Of a stretch of DNA of 64,000 bases, positions 34,801 through 45,900 are shown piece after piece. The translations under genes and the position numbers were made by a program. Under the pieces are notes generated by a model. The model had not been told where the DNA came from and made no database searches. It was given only the letters and a program-made list of their open reading frames with translations. Each line of letters starts with the position of its first letter. Within the stretch, counting starts at the first letter, position 1. Origin of the DNA: Heliopora coerulea (lineage: Eukaryota; Cnidaria; Anthozoa; Scleralcyonacea; Helioporidae); NCBI GenBank assembly GCA_030142905.1, contig JASJOG010000015.1:3036501-3100500 (forward strand). Reading direction: 5' to 3'.

Positions 34801-37800
34801 AAGGAAAGGAAAAGAACTAACGAAAGATAAAGAGAAGAACAGATAAGAGTAGAAAGTAGAAAAAAAGGAAAGAAAGAGAAAGAGAAGAGAAAACGGACGT
34901 AATAAGAAGAAAAGAAGAGAAAAGAAAAAGAAAGAAAAGAAAGAAAGGAGAAGAAGTAATAGAATGGATTGGATGGGAAGAGATAAGAAGATGATGGGAG
35001 GAACAAAGAAAAGGAGACGATAAAGGAGGGAAGAAAGGAAGGAAGGAAAGAAAGGAAAGGATAGATAGAGGGAAAATAGGAAAGGAAGGAAGCAAGGAAG
35101 GGAAGTAGGAAGGAAGCAATGATAGAAGGAAGGAGGGAGGGAAGGAAGGAAGGAAGGAAAGAAGGAAGGAAGGATAGGAGGATACAAAGAAATAAGGAAG
35201 GAAGGAAGGATACAAGGAAATAAGGGAGAAACAAAGGGACGACGAAAGGAAGAGGAAGGAAGTGAGAGAGGAAAGCAGAAGAGGAAGAGGCATGGAGTGA
35301 AAGAGGGAAGGATAAGGGGTGGGGGTGATGAAATTAAACAATGGCAAACGGCACGTTTTTTCTCTACCTTTCACCACCATTTTTTGTTAAGGAGCTGCCG
35401 TCTGAACTTTCAAAATAACGTCTCAATGTAAAAGTGCTTGCGACGAAACCAAAGAGTGAGAAAACTGCCAAACAAACACAGAATGTCTGGAATGTAACTA
35501 TGTTGTCTTTGTCCCAGAAGTAGTATGACATAAACACAGAAGTTGAACCAGCGGCGGCGAACAGAGACGAGTATCCGTTGAGGCGCGTTCGTTCATTCTC
35601 GGAAAACGCAAGATCAGCTAGCAAAGCCGAATGATTTAGATCAACCATGGTGAGAAATGCATCGTAAATGCAAAGACACACGACAAATTGTATCGAAGGA
35701 CGAAGCCAGCTGAACCAAAAAGACAGGAAACCCAAAACAAACACAGGACCGAATTTCAAAAGGGCTCTACAAATAAAGGAATTTACATGTAAGTGTAAGA
35801 CGGCGAAACCACAACTTAAGCAACAGCAAATAATAATCCCAGCTGGATAAATAACAAGCAGCAACAACAACATAAATATAACGATGAGACCAGTAACAGA
35901 ACTCGCAAATTTGTCCGCGACTGCTCAAAGCAGTCGTTACAGCAAACGTGATAGTTAAAACACAAGCAACAATTACCAAACTACCAAGCTACAGTAATGG
36001 CTACCACCGAATGAAAGTTATGACAATTGCACTGCATGACAAAAACGCAAACGGTCATAATTACAAAGGTAGCATGTGCGGTACCAGTAACAGTAACAGC
36101 AACCACGACAGCAACATCATCACCAACCAAAACTGCAACCACAATCACGACTGCAAACACAAAGCAATCACTACAGTAGCAGCACCTACTGCAACAGCAA
36201 CTACATTTACAACAGCCACAACAACCACAACAACCACAACAGCAACAATAACAACAGCAGCAGCAACAACAACAACAAAAACAGCAACAACAACAGCGAC
36301 AGCAACAAAAACAACAACAACGACAGCAATAAAAACAACAACAACAGCAACAACAACAACAACAACAACAACAACAGCAACAACAACAGCAATGCCCAAC
36401 ACAACACAACAAGACTAAAGTTAACACAGCAAGCAAAAAAGACAGGACAACCACAAACAACAGCAGTAAAAACTTTCAAAGATGATTGATACTTGCTATT
36501 TTGTGGAAAAACCTTTCCTATATGCTTTCCTAAACTGAAAACCATGCGCAACCATACATCCAGTTCCTAACTGACTTGTGTCTTTGTGGTGTTTGCATTC
36601 TGTCATACCTGATTCTCTTCCGTACAATGTCAATAGAATAAACATGGCTAAAAAATAAAATGACACATAATGATTAATACTGATTGCTAAATTTTTTTTG
36701 ACTTAAGGTGAAAATTAAAAGGTTCTTGAGTATTGTGCTTCAGAAGCACTCCATACAATACCAAAGCAGTCTGTTTGTATCATTGCTAGTGAGGAAAACT
36801 AACCAAAACTGTAAGAACCATGAAAGGACTTACAGAACAACATCAAAATAGTTAAAAGATCAGTGGCGGATCCAGAGGGGTGTCCAGGGGGTCCAGACCC
36901 CCCTTCATTTTCAAAGTGCCCCTCTAAAAGTCATCCCAAAATTTTTAGATCACATTTTCTGTTGTGAAAATAGTGCCTGTATGTAGATTTGATGTTGTGA
37001 AGTTGAATTCCTAATAAAAAAGTGGCAAAATGTGGAGTCGGCACTTCTAGAAAACAAAAAAATCACATGTAATTCTAATCCCGAATATTTTTGCCCGCTG
37101 ACACTGCATTCCGGATATTCCGGTATCATACAGCAATCAGCACAAGATGGCGCCGGTCATTAGTACGACAGCATCGTTCATAAAATTTAACAAGTCCAAT
37201 GGCTTCTTGTCATTAGGATTAACCTGATATATTGCTACTTATCAACATTTTTTGTAATTTACTGAAAATACGTCCTTACATGGTCTGCCCACATTATTGT
37301 GCCCTCATGAATTGCCTGGACACCCCCCTTCCAAAATCCTAGATCCGCCCCTGAAGATACAAGTACTGCGGTAGGGGTTTAGTTCACCGTGCAAGTATCT
37401 AGAAGTCAGCACAAATAGAAGACAGTTTCCTGTAAGAGTTTGTTTGGAATATGCAAGTACACTTACGCATTGCTTTCCAAAGATCCATGGTCACTTAGCC
37501 AGCCAAACAATGGATCATTAAAGGAATTCCAAAGAAGAAAAACAGCCTAGAATGAAGTCAGGTCAACAAGTTCTTTACATCAGGAATTGTGAAGAACAAG
37601 CATTATTTTAGAATCTCATGGTTCCCAGAATTAATTTTATAATTTAAATCATAAAGGGGTTCATTTTAGTATTGATTTTAAATAACTCAAAGAAGATGCT
37701 TCATCAGGTCTAAAACTCTTTGCTGTCACCTGTTTTTAAGTCATTAAGGGGCAGGGCTCATCTCCTTGATGAGTAAAATCATCTAGCATTAGCCAGAGTA

Positions 37801-37886
37801 AAATATCAGTGTACCCTTACCCCTTAATGGATTAAATATATTATATATATGGAACAAGCATAATGTATATATTATAAACTATATAT

Positions 37887-37918
<32 letters not shown>

Positions 37919-38790
37919 CATAACTGCAGACGGAACCGTTTCAGCCTATTGGGCCTCATCAGTGCAGTGTTGACAAGCAAGGATGGAGGAGCCTACATTA
38001 TATAGGCAACTCAAATGTTCCACGCTTGTGGTACATCTAAGCCATGCCAGAGCGCTCTAACTAGATATGTATATATATATATACATATATATATGTATAT
38101 ATATACATATATATATGTATATATATATATGTATGTATGTATTTATGTAGCCTGAGGTGAATGAATCACATACTCCCAAGATGCTTGTAAAGAGATGCTT
38201 TTGTTCTGAGGATCTTTCAGAATGCATATCTAAAGCACAGAAATAATGCAATAAAAGTACAAACATCTTTAGTGGGATTCTGAAGAGGTATATTTAAATT
38301 ACAAAGTGATTTGTTTGGTTGGTTTAATATGCTTGAACTTGATAAACATGAGTGGTGAGTTGGACAAGATTTTTTAAACACAAAATTAGTGTTGAATTGA
38401 ATTCAACTGAACAGGTCATAAGTATGTAGGTTTTCTTCATACCTACCAAAAGGTTAGTTGAAAAGATAGAGTCCATTTCAGACATTTTACAAAGAAGCAA
38501 GGACTGCATCATGAATGGCCAACAACAAATGAATTTAAGGTAGGTGATACCATTTCCCAAGCTAAGTCATGTGCTCACAATATAAGCAACTGCTCAGTTG
38601 TTCTTAAAATGTGAGATGTTTTACATGTTTATAAGACTTGTTATATCGTTGTTGGCTCAGTTTCTTTTGTTCTTGAGAGGCTTATAACTTATAAACTTCA
38701 CAAAGATATTCATAAACTTTCTACCACAATTTCTCTATTTCTGTCCAATTGTCAGGCAAGTTAATTACTTCTTTCAAAACTTTACCAATG

Positions 38791-38834
<44 letters not shown>

Positions 38835-40573
38835 GTTTCGAGGCACTGCCCCTTTATCAAGGATTATCATATATATTATTTAAATATGCAGGGTGTCCCA
38901 AAAAAATGTATGCACACTTTGAATGATGATAACTCACTGTAACAAACTTTCTTTCAAATGCCACGCATTCATGAGCAATTTGGAGATGAGTTTTATTTCC
39001 AGCAAGATGGAGCACCTTCCCACTATCATGGTGATACGAGAGCCTAACTTACAAAAATCTGCTGAACAGATGGATTGGGTGAAGATATAGCATTGAATTC
39101 CTTCCACGTTCACCAGACCTCACGCCTGTGGACTTTTTTTTATGGGGATACGTCAAAGATAAGGTTTGCAGCACAAAACCTGTAACAATCAACGAGTTGA
39201 GAGCAGCAATTGAAAGAGAACACACCCAAATACCAAATGAAATGATCATGACTCACAATGTTTGCAATTCCATCTGTCCGCATTATCAGCAGTGCCTGGA
39301 CCACAATGGTCATCAGTTTGAACACCTGCGATAACTCAAAAAATTCTACACTTGTCTTCTTTAACTTGGGTTATAAAACTTAGATGTCTTGATAAACATT
39401 GTATTTATAATCATTCAAAGTGGGTATACATTTTTTTGGGACACCCTGTATACATACATACATATATATATATATAATACATATATATACAGATATATAT
39501 CGCTTACCTCAAAAAGTCACTACAGCCTGTTTCATCTTGGGAAAGAATCTTCAGGTCACCTGAAGATTCTTTCCCAAGATGAAACAGGCTGTAGTGACTT
39601 TTTGAGGTAAGCGATATAATCCCATTTGCTCTTTCTTTGCGTTATTGAGCCCTCTTTGCATTTCGTAAACCTAAACGTTTACGCACTCATATATACAGAT
39701 ATATATATATCATAACTTTTCAAACACAGGTGATGTATATATATAAAAAAAAAAAGTAATACCAAGTGAAATTTCTAACTTTTTATTGTGCTATGGATTT
39801 CGATGCTTTTTAATATGTATATAAAGTAGCGAAATGCATAGCACAATAAAAAGTTAGAAAGTCCACTCGATATTACTATTCTTTATATATATACATATAT
39901 ACATGATTATATCCATATAGCTGGGCTTGAGTAACTGCAATTTAGGCTAAACAAATAGGAGTTATGATGTAAAACCTAAACCCTGCCACAGCTAACACAA
40001 ACTCGGACGTCGTAATAGACAATCGGCTGTTCCGTGTTCAGGTAAACCAAGTAGGACTCCGAATTTTAGTCCACGAAAATGCACACACTTAAGTATTGGA
40101 CGCGTAGAAGTATTTACGCATTTCGTCAAGAGCATAACACGTATTCATGTAGAATTACTGTGATTAAAATGGCAAACATTCCCTTCGCAAACTCGCTTGC
40201 TCTGAAAATTTCTTAACGATTGCGTGACTGAAGGGAATCGTCCATTTTACTGCTAGGCAGGCAAGGGTCACGGTGATTGAACATGAACTAATCTTTAAAT
40301 CGGTTACATTTTAACGAATGAACACGATTTAACTGTGAATAACTGCGTATACCTCTTTTCTGCGGTGTAATAAACACTTTCACGAGACTATTTAAACTAA
40401 AATCGATAATTTCAAATGCGAAAACTCACCTCACCAACCCAAAAGGAAGTCTTGTCAATCTTATACACAGAGACAAACATCTCAACGTAATAAAGTAAGA
40501 ATACATTATGAAGGATGGACCAAAACAAGGCGATAGATCCATATGAAATGCGAACAGCATTCATGTGATCCAT
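31861..40573 (-). CDS. MFSD13A: MFSD13A / TMEM180 major facilitator superfamily protein, complete, 7 exons
   Basis: This is a predicted multi-pass membrane transporter of the major facilitator superfamily; no substrate is established for MFSD13A. Exons are 40430-40573, 37467-37546, 36609-36647, 35368-35766, 34401-34509, 33218-33486 and 31861-32302, totalling 1482 bases in phase and 493 residues (human 517). Key segments in order: [20 protein letters not shown] (TM1), [128 protein letters not shown] and [15 protein letters not shown]. The [10 protein letters not shown] loop is the family's version of the MFS motif A region. A 39-base micro-exon (36609-36647) is required for phase and matches the human IVLARVQ-type segment. 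Introns carry (ACA)n and AG-rich microsatellites and several transposon remnants. Confidence 0.95.
32680..32945. repeat. Dispersed inverted-repeat element, copy 1
   Basis: TATACCGTGACCGAGGTGTTTAAGCGA is mirrored by TATATCGCTTAGACACCGAGGTCAAGGTATATA. The flank from 32787 (TATATCATCGTTGGTGAAGTTTCGAAAGAAGTACTTAACTTGC) recurs inverted at 38640-38795. It lies in the last MFSD13A intron. Confidence 0.6.
34225..34330. repeat. Foldback with GCTGTGACTGATCGCAAAGAATT arms, copy 1
   Basis: TTGCTGTGACTGATCGCAAAGAATTGTAAC is mirrored by CACAATTCTTTGCGGTCAGTCACAGCAGTAACC. The same arm sequence occurs at 60018-60045 in the foldback at 59985-60145. It lies in an MFSD13A intron. Confidence 0.75.
34640..35330. 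repeat. Long purine tract (GGAAGGA, GAAAGGAAAA)
   Basis: About 690 bases of almost pure A and G on the plus strand, mixing GGAAGG and GAAAAG units. It lies in the MFSD13A intron between exons 4 and 5. The 160-200-residue Phe/Ser/Leu-rich frames on the other strand are artefacts. Confidence 0.9.
36080..36430. repeat. Degenerate (ACA/GCA)n trinucleotide repeat
   Basis: Mostly ACA and ACAGCA units over about 350 bases in the MFSD13A intron between exons 3 and 4. Frames of poly-Thr on one strand and poly-Cys, poly-Val or poly-Leu on the other are artefacts. Confidence 0.9.
36861..37353. mobile_element. Non-autonomous DNA transposon with CAGNGGCGGATC ends
   Basis: The left end reads CAGTGGCGGATCCAG and the right end, reverse-complemented, reads CAGGGGCGGATCTAG, so the termini are inverted repeats. 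AAGAT occurs on both sides (36856-36860 and 37354-37358) as a possible 5-base target duplication. No transposase is encoded. It lies in the MFSD13A intron between exons 2 and 3. Confidence 0.65.
37840..38140. repeat. AT-rich microsatellite cluster
   Basis: (TA)n runs at 37880-37920 and 38065-38140 flank a 130-base segment containing CAGACGGAACCGTTTCAGCCTATTGGGCCTCATCAGTGCAG. That inner part looks like a dispersed element. A further (TA)n run is at 38792-38830. Confidence 0.8.
38640..38795. repeat. Dispersed inverted-repeat element, copy 2
   Basis: TTATATCGTTGTTGGCTCAGTTTCTTTTGTTCTTGAGAGGC and CAGGCAAGTTAATTACTTCTTTC are the inverse of 32790-32945. It lies in the first MFSD13A intron, next to an AT microsatellite at 38792-38830. 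Confidence 0.65.
38889..39448 (+). mobile_element. Tc1/mariner-like transposon remnant with intact inverted repeats
   Basis: The ends are CAGGGTGTCCCAAAAAAATG and its near-perfect inverse at 39410-39448, with the inverted repeats running about 40 bases. TA follows the right end; the left end has TATG in place of TATA. The interior encodes the C-terminal part of a DDE transposase, broken by frameshifts: [11 protein letters not shown], then [18 protein letters not shown], then a continuous frame to the stop at 39334. Only about 560 bases remain, against 1.2-1.5 kb for intact relatives, so the N-terminal DNA-binding part is deleted. It is non-autonomous and lies in intron 1 of MFSD13A. Confidence 0.8.
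39128..39334 (+). pseudogene. Transposase C-terminal fragment
   Basis: A 68-codon open frame begins just after the SPDLTPVD motif and reads [19 protein letters not shown], then [16 protein letters not shown] to a stop. This is the usual C-terminal end of mariner-type DDE transposases, where the third acidic residue lies in D..LWG. The upstream [10 protein letters not shown] part lies in other frames, so the gene is dead. Confidence 0.75.
39496..39618. repeat. Perfect 61-base palindrome
   Basis: Positions 39496-39556 and 39558-39618 are perfect inverted copies with a one-base centre (C at 39557). The arm includes CGCTTACCTCAAAAAGTCAC and runs to GAATCTTCAGGT. Perfect arms with almost no loop can extrude as a cruciform, and are usually young or poorly cloned. 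It lies between AT microsatellites in the first MFSD13A intron. Confidence 0.9.
39755..39890. repeat. Imperfect inverted repeat
   Basis: TTTCTAACTTTTTATTGTGCTATG near 39770-39795 recurs inverted as CATAGCACAATAAAAAGTTAG near 39836-39858, followed by related flanks (GTAATACCAAGTGAA against CCACTCGATATTAC). It is a small foldback element within an AT-rich intron. Confidence 0.65.
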
Positions 40574-41329
40574 TCTTTGTAGTTTAAAAGACCACAACCA
40601 CAATTTCTATCCAGGAAACCGGTACAGAGCCGACCTCTAATATGACATGGAATATTACATATTGCCCTCCGCATATTTAAACAGTTCTTCCCTTGGGGTC
40701 CCTCGAGCTGGCCAGTATCTTCCTCACCATGACAACTGCAAGATCACACTGAAGAATTCCAGCACGTCACCTGTTGAGGATAGATCGGCTTCACACGCAA
40801 TTTTCAAGAAAAAAATTACAACTGATTAGGAAACTTCAATGCTGTTACTGCCATCTTTAGCTTAATATCATGTTCCACAAACGTAACGAGACATAAGTTG
40901 ACTTATTTACTATCCAGTTGCTGAAAAAGATTCAGTCTAGCAGGTTATATTTTGTTACATTATTTTTGGTTAAACAATACTGACAGAACATTTATCGTGG
41001 AATACTAAACAATGAACCAACGAGTTCGACTGGAGAAGGTTACAGTGGCTCTCATCCCCCTGGTTAAGTCAAAAATAACTCATTCGGTAAGAATCACCTC
41101 AAATATTCAAAACCACGAAGGCCCGTTGTTAAAATTCCGGATCGGCACCGTTAAATCAAGAGTGTTGTTCACCACTTTTTCTCAAACTCATTAATAATTC
41201 ATAAAGCAAAAACAAAAGAAATACGTAATTAATCAGTATTTAGAAATTGGAGGAAGATTACGGCTGAATTTTTCCAACTTTCGGCTGGCTTTTCGCCTAA
41301 AATACTGGTTCGTTTGAGAAGTAATTTCA

Positions 41330-41462
41330 AGCACTCGTTTAGTGTTCGTCCTCCGATTTCTAGATACCTCGAAACTCATTAAAAAAACTCGGCTTTGCCT
41401 CGTTTTTCAACTCGTTTCTCGGTATCTAGATATCGGAGGAAGAACACCAACTCGTGTTTGAA
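41330..41462. repeat. Small foldback element, copy 2
   Basis: AGTGTTCGTCCTCCGATTTCTAGATACC is matched by inverse GGTATCTAGATATCGGAGGAAGAACACCA. The centre CATTAAAAAAACTCGGCTTTGCCTCGTTTTTCAACTC matches the centre of the copy at 19770-19895. It lies between MFSD13A and the vinculin-type gene. Confidence 0.7.
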
Positions 41463-42142
41463 ATATTACTTCAACGTCGGCCAACATTGATAAAGCAAAC
41501 AGTTGTTTGAAAAAGGAAAAACCCTACACGAACAGGACAGCTACGTTCACAATTGTTACCCCTTTGTCATACAACAACAAATTAAAACAATAGAACTAAT
41601 GAAAGAACAAAGCAAAAACCAAAAGAGAACAAAACATGCAAAAAACAAAGAGAACAAAGACAAAAAAGAAAAAACCATGCACGAAAGCGCTGACTTATGT
41701 GTACGTACGCGTGTTTCATGGGAACTAAAATCAGCTACAATTCCCTGTGCCCCAAAGGGAGGGGCAAAGAAAACGTTCAAATTTACCTCCCTTTGAAAAA
41801 CCTGGTTAGCCCTTGTAGGCAATTGCATATCTTCAAAATGAATAAAGTTTTCCAGCTTTTAATCTAGGCAATTCACAAAGAACATCCGGTATTGCCTTGT
41901 AATTAACATATACAAAACTCTAGGATCAGGCATATTTAAAAATCATGTTCACACCGTGACACATAGGTCTTCTAGAAACACATACACAAAAAGTATATAT
42001 ATATTCTGTTTACATCGACCATAATCCTCCGATTTTTGAGAAGTTCCTCCTCTAAGTAACCACGTAATTAATTTACACATCAACCATTAAGAAAAACATT
42101 AAAGAGTAAATAGCGGATATGGTCGAGGGAACTCACATTTGG

Positions 42143-42215
42143 CATAACGTTGCGCCAAGGAATCGGCATACAGTACAGTTAAACCGTTCATCTGACCAGC
42201 AGAGCCGTAGCCTTA
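42143..42215 (-). other. Candidate coding exon, unrecognised
   Basis: A 73-base stretch is bounded by TTTTTAAG and a GTGAGT donor. It contains an ATG at 42196 opening MNGLTVLYADSLAQRYAK. The composition looks coding, but I recognise no family and found no partner exon in phase. It may be an upstream exon or a chance open frame. Confidence 0.25.
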
Positions 42216-42501
42216 AAAATTAAATCCCTCCAAAGAGAAGTAATAGAGGAGAAATATATTACTGGTTTATCTATTCTTCAGCACGTGTGTTTGTCTCATG
42301 AATATTCAAATTTCGTTTGAAATATGAATTTCATCGATAAATTTTTGACGATTTGTTGGTGATCTGTGGAGGCTTTTTTTTCAATTATGGCATTTTAAAA
42401 TCAGTGTTTAGTACTTCTTTGGAGCTATTCTTAATGTAATTTATATTTCCGTGGGTTACTGAACTTAAAATTTCAAATGTTGGTCTAACTTTGCCTTCAT
42501 A

Positions 42502-42561
42502 ATGGCTGTAGCCGGATCTCCTTATTGCGTCAGAGGAATACAACTACCGGAGTATTTTAAG
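42502..42561 (+). other. Candidate first coding exon, unrecognised
   Basis: The ATG at 42502 opens MAVAGSPYCVRGIQLPEYFK, followed by a possible GTTTGT donor. It is oriented away from the minus-strand candidate at 42143-42215, with about 300 bases between their ATGs. It runs antisense toward the last exon of the vinculin-type gene. I recognise no family and found no second exon. Confidence 0.25.
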
Positions 42562-42965
42562 GTTTGTTTCATTTTCATGCAAACATCGAATCTCAAAGTG
42601 AATGGAAAGACAATTGCTCCGATTAACTTTACAGAAAAGATTTCCAAAGACATTCTGGTAGTTGCAGTCAGCAGACGAATAAAAGTAACCGGCCGTTGGA
42701 AGGTGTCTCACACTTCTATAGTTACGTGGCTTTCCTAACAATAAGGACAAGTTACACCTACAGTGCGTTACGAATCCCCGTGAATAATTCATTGTCCCAC
42801 TCAGCTTGACAATGCTGGCTCCGGGCCTGGTGACTAAGCTCAAGAATGTTTTCGGCTCAAGACTGTTTTCGCACGTGAATGCCGCCAGACTCGGCAGGGG
42901 GACATTTTGCAATAAAAAGCAAAACGCCTTCACATTTCAAAGTCCTGCTCTGTATCCTTCGTGAC

Positions 42966-45900
42966 TCAAATGTGTACGATATCAACGAGTGAAGGATCAG
43001 AGGTGCTTTTATCACGCATGCGTAGTCCCAGTCTCCCACGCTCCGCGGCAAGTGCTTCTAGACTACGTTGTCTTCGAAGTTTTCTTTTCCACTCGAAAAC
43101 AACGTTGGTGGCTTCCATTTGTCCAGGATTTTCCGGCGAAGCAGGATTTAAACCCTGAAATAAAGTTTGACAGTAAGGCCTGGTTGTCACTTGCAATACA
43201 AGCATAAGCATAACGACATGCGCAAGCACAGTAGGTACTTCATGATTGGTTAATCATTTTGTACTTCCCCAGTGCAAAATGATTAACCAACCATGAAGTA
43301 CTTTCTGCGCTTGCGTATGTCGTTATGCTTGTGCTTATGTCGCTAGTGAAAACTAGGCTTAAGGAGTTACCGCTTTTAGTAATGACTTAGTGCAGTCGGA
43401 AAGAGTAAACAGATAAGTCGTTGGTTTCATTCCTGAAGACAAGGATTCTCCGTCGAGGTTCATTTCAAAAACTGCTCTTTTTAGGACTCGTCATTGAAAA
43501 ACTTGATAAAACAGCAAGCGCAATTTTAATAAACCTAACGAATTGGAAAGCTCGGTCAATACACCTTTTGCTGTTCATTACCAGAAAATATACTATCGTT
43601 AACGCCAACTTCAAACTCATTAACTCAAAAATACATTCATTATATTCAGTTGGCGTTTACTAGCTTAGATAGCATACACAACTATTTGCACCAAAGGGCA
43701 TTCTATAGCGCCAACAGACGACCATTAATACCATTCTACTATATATTAGGGTTAGTAAAATTTCAGTTAGGCAAGATATTTCTCTTACGTAAATGAAGTT
43801 TTATTATCCATATTGTATAGTAGAATGGTGTTAATGGTCGTCTGTTGTCGCTATGGAATGCCCTTTGATGCAAATGTCTGTGTATGTACTCTAATGAATG
43901 TCGAGTGAGTAAAATGAATGTGTTTTGGCGTTAATGAGTTTGAGGTTGGCGTTAATGATAGCATATTTTCTGGTAATGAACAGCAAAAAGTGTAATACAG
44001 GACTTATTGTTGACACGTTCCCGCTACAAGCCCCGTTGATTCCATATACCAGAACTTTCAAAGTAATATTAGAACAGAGGGATCACAAAACTGGAGTTAT
44101 AACACCGCAAAACAGGAACACGTCTTTGAGTTAGTTAAATTACCAAACAGAATTTGAACAAAGTAAATAGTTTGAATCCGGGAGAGTCCGTACGTGTTGT
44201 GGAAGTCAATCGTTCAGGTTGGAATAGTCTTGAGGAAGATTATTTGTGGTGTTTGATGTGAATGACGCTTGGACAGCATCGTATGAGAAAATCCTCAGAC
44301 TCGAATGAGGAGTGATAGTCAGGTTCACCTATTGCTGTACCTGGTTCTTCGCCTCACGGGTGACTGTTGTTTACAAAGAGTCTGAGGAACACAAGGAGTA
44401 TGTGTGGGTGTAGTCAGTATTGTCGGTAGGTCATGCGGATATTCTCAATGCGGGTCGCTTTCCATGACATTGTACGGCACTAGACTTCACGGCATTGCAT
44501 TGCACTGCATTGTACTGCATTGTACTGCACTGTACTGCACTGTACTGCAGTCCCTGTTAGGTTGCTTGGCAAAGGTATCTCGTTCTGTTTCATCGCTGCG
44601 TTGGATTGCATCGTGCTACTGCGTTGTAATGTATTGTGCTGACTATGGTTGCGTTGTACTGCGTCGTCTTTTATTGCTTAAAATCGATGTGCTATCGAGA
44701 CGTTTAAGACAACACTGATGTTCTGCTGATCAGCCGTTTACGATTCTACATTAACAACTTAAGACATCAGTCATTACCAACCTTCATACAAGCTCCTTCA
44801 GTTACACGCAAAGTTTGCACCACAGCTTCCATTAAATTTTCAGCATTACGAACGAGCACATTCTCCGCCTAAAACGGAAGGTAGGTTGAAGAGAATTCTA
44901 CGCGTTAACAGAATCTCTGCTGAATCATGTCAAGTGCTTCAAAATCACAAGTGATCTGCCACATGAAAAAAATAATTATGTCTTCATTCACCTAAAGGTT
45001 CTAACGTTAGTCGTTAAAAAAATTTGGACGGAAACATTACGTCGCTCTTCGTCGCAGTATACTTGGTAATAAAAACTGTGGGATCATACGTTCTACTCCA
45101 GTGGGGGATTTTATCGACCCCCAATATTGGGCATGGGGTTGCAGTATTTTTCTACACATATCCCATGCAACCACATGTGAAATACTCACGCGTCCCAAAA
45201 TCGCACGTGATCACACGTGAAATCATGTGGCACATTCGTGAGACCCCACCTACCCGATACGACTGCCGAATATGACTGTTCACCCTGGCGTATGTAATTT
45301 ACTCTTAAGAGCACAGTTCCTGTGAACTATTCGCTGGTGAATGTTGCAATGCGTCCTCGAGGCTCTTGTTATTAAATCGTATCCATCAGAATGAACAATC
45401 GTTTGTGACAATAATTACGACTTATTCACCTCGCTTGTTCGGTCTGTACTCAGAGGCCTTGGAAGAGAGGGGGTCGGGGGCCTTGGTCCCCACATTTTTT
45501 GGTGGGTGGGCAGAGTATGTGTGGGCCCTTCACTTTTTAAAGCAATACAGTTGTTCCAATTTAAGTTAAGAAGCCATACATACATGTACTGAAAAGTCTG
45601 AATTGTGTATATGACTGACAAAATTTGATTCCTGAGGAGAGAGGGCAGCGAGGCCACACATCGCTCTATTGACTGTTCATATTGACCAGTAGTTGGCCTT
45701 ATTTTTACATTGAATATGCGCCATAAATTTCCCAATCAATTGCATTGAGTAAACAAACCTTTAGCAACTCACAAATTCGACTTCAAGCAACATTCAGGTT
45801 ATCGCTTTGGCACCTGTATAATGATGGTAACTGGTCATTGGGATTTTTACCCTTGGACCACGCTGTCAGACACACCCATACAGAGATTGGAACCTCAACG

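Larger units (their letters stand above)
40574..42965. other. Spacer between the vinculin-type gene stop and the MFSD13A start
   Basis: It should contain the 3' untranslated region of the vinculin-type gene and the MFSD13A promoter. It also holds a foldback element (41330-41462) and two short exon-like stretches, on opposite strands, at 42143-42215 and 42502-42561. I see no other convincing coding sequence. Confidence 0.4.

Noticed and set aside
34624..35380. Three overlapping minus-strand frames of 187-197 codons
   Set aside because: They are products of the long AG-rich tract. Composition is almost only Phe, Ser, Leu and Pro, and the MFSD13A exons are placed on either side.
35948..36551. 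Poly-Thr, poly-Cys, poly-Val and poly-Leu frames
   Set aside because: They are different readings of an (ACA/GCA)n repeat in an MFSD13A intron.
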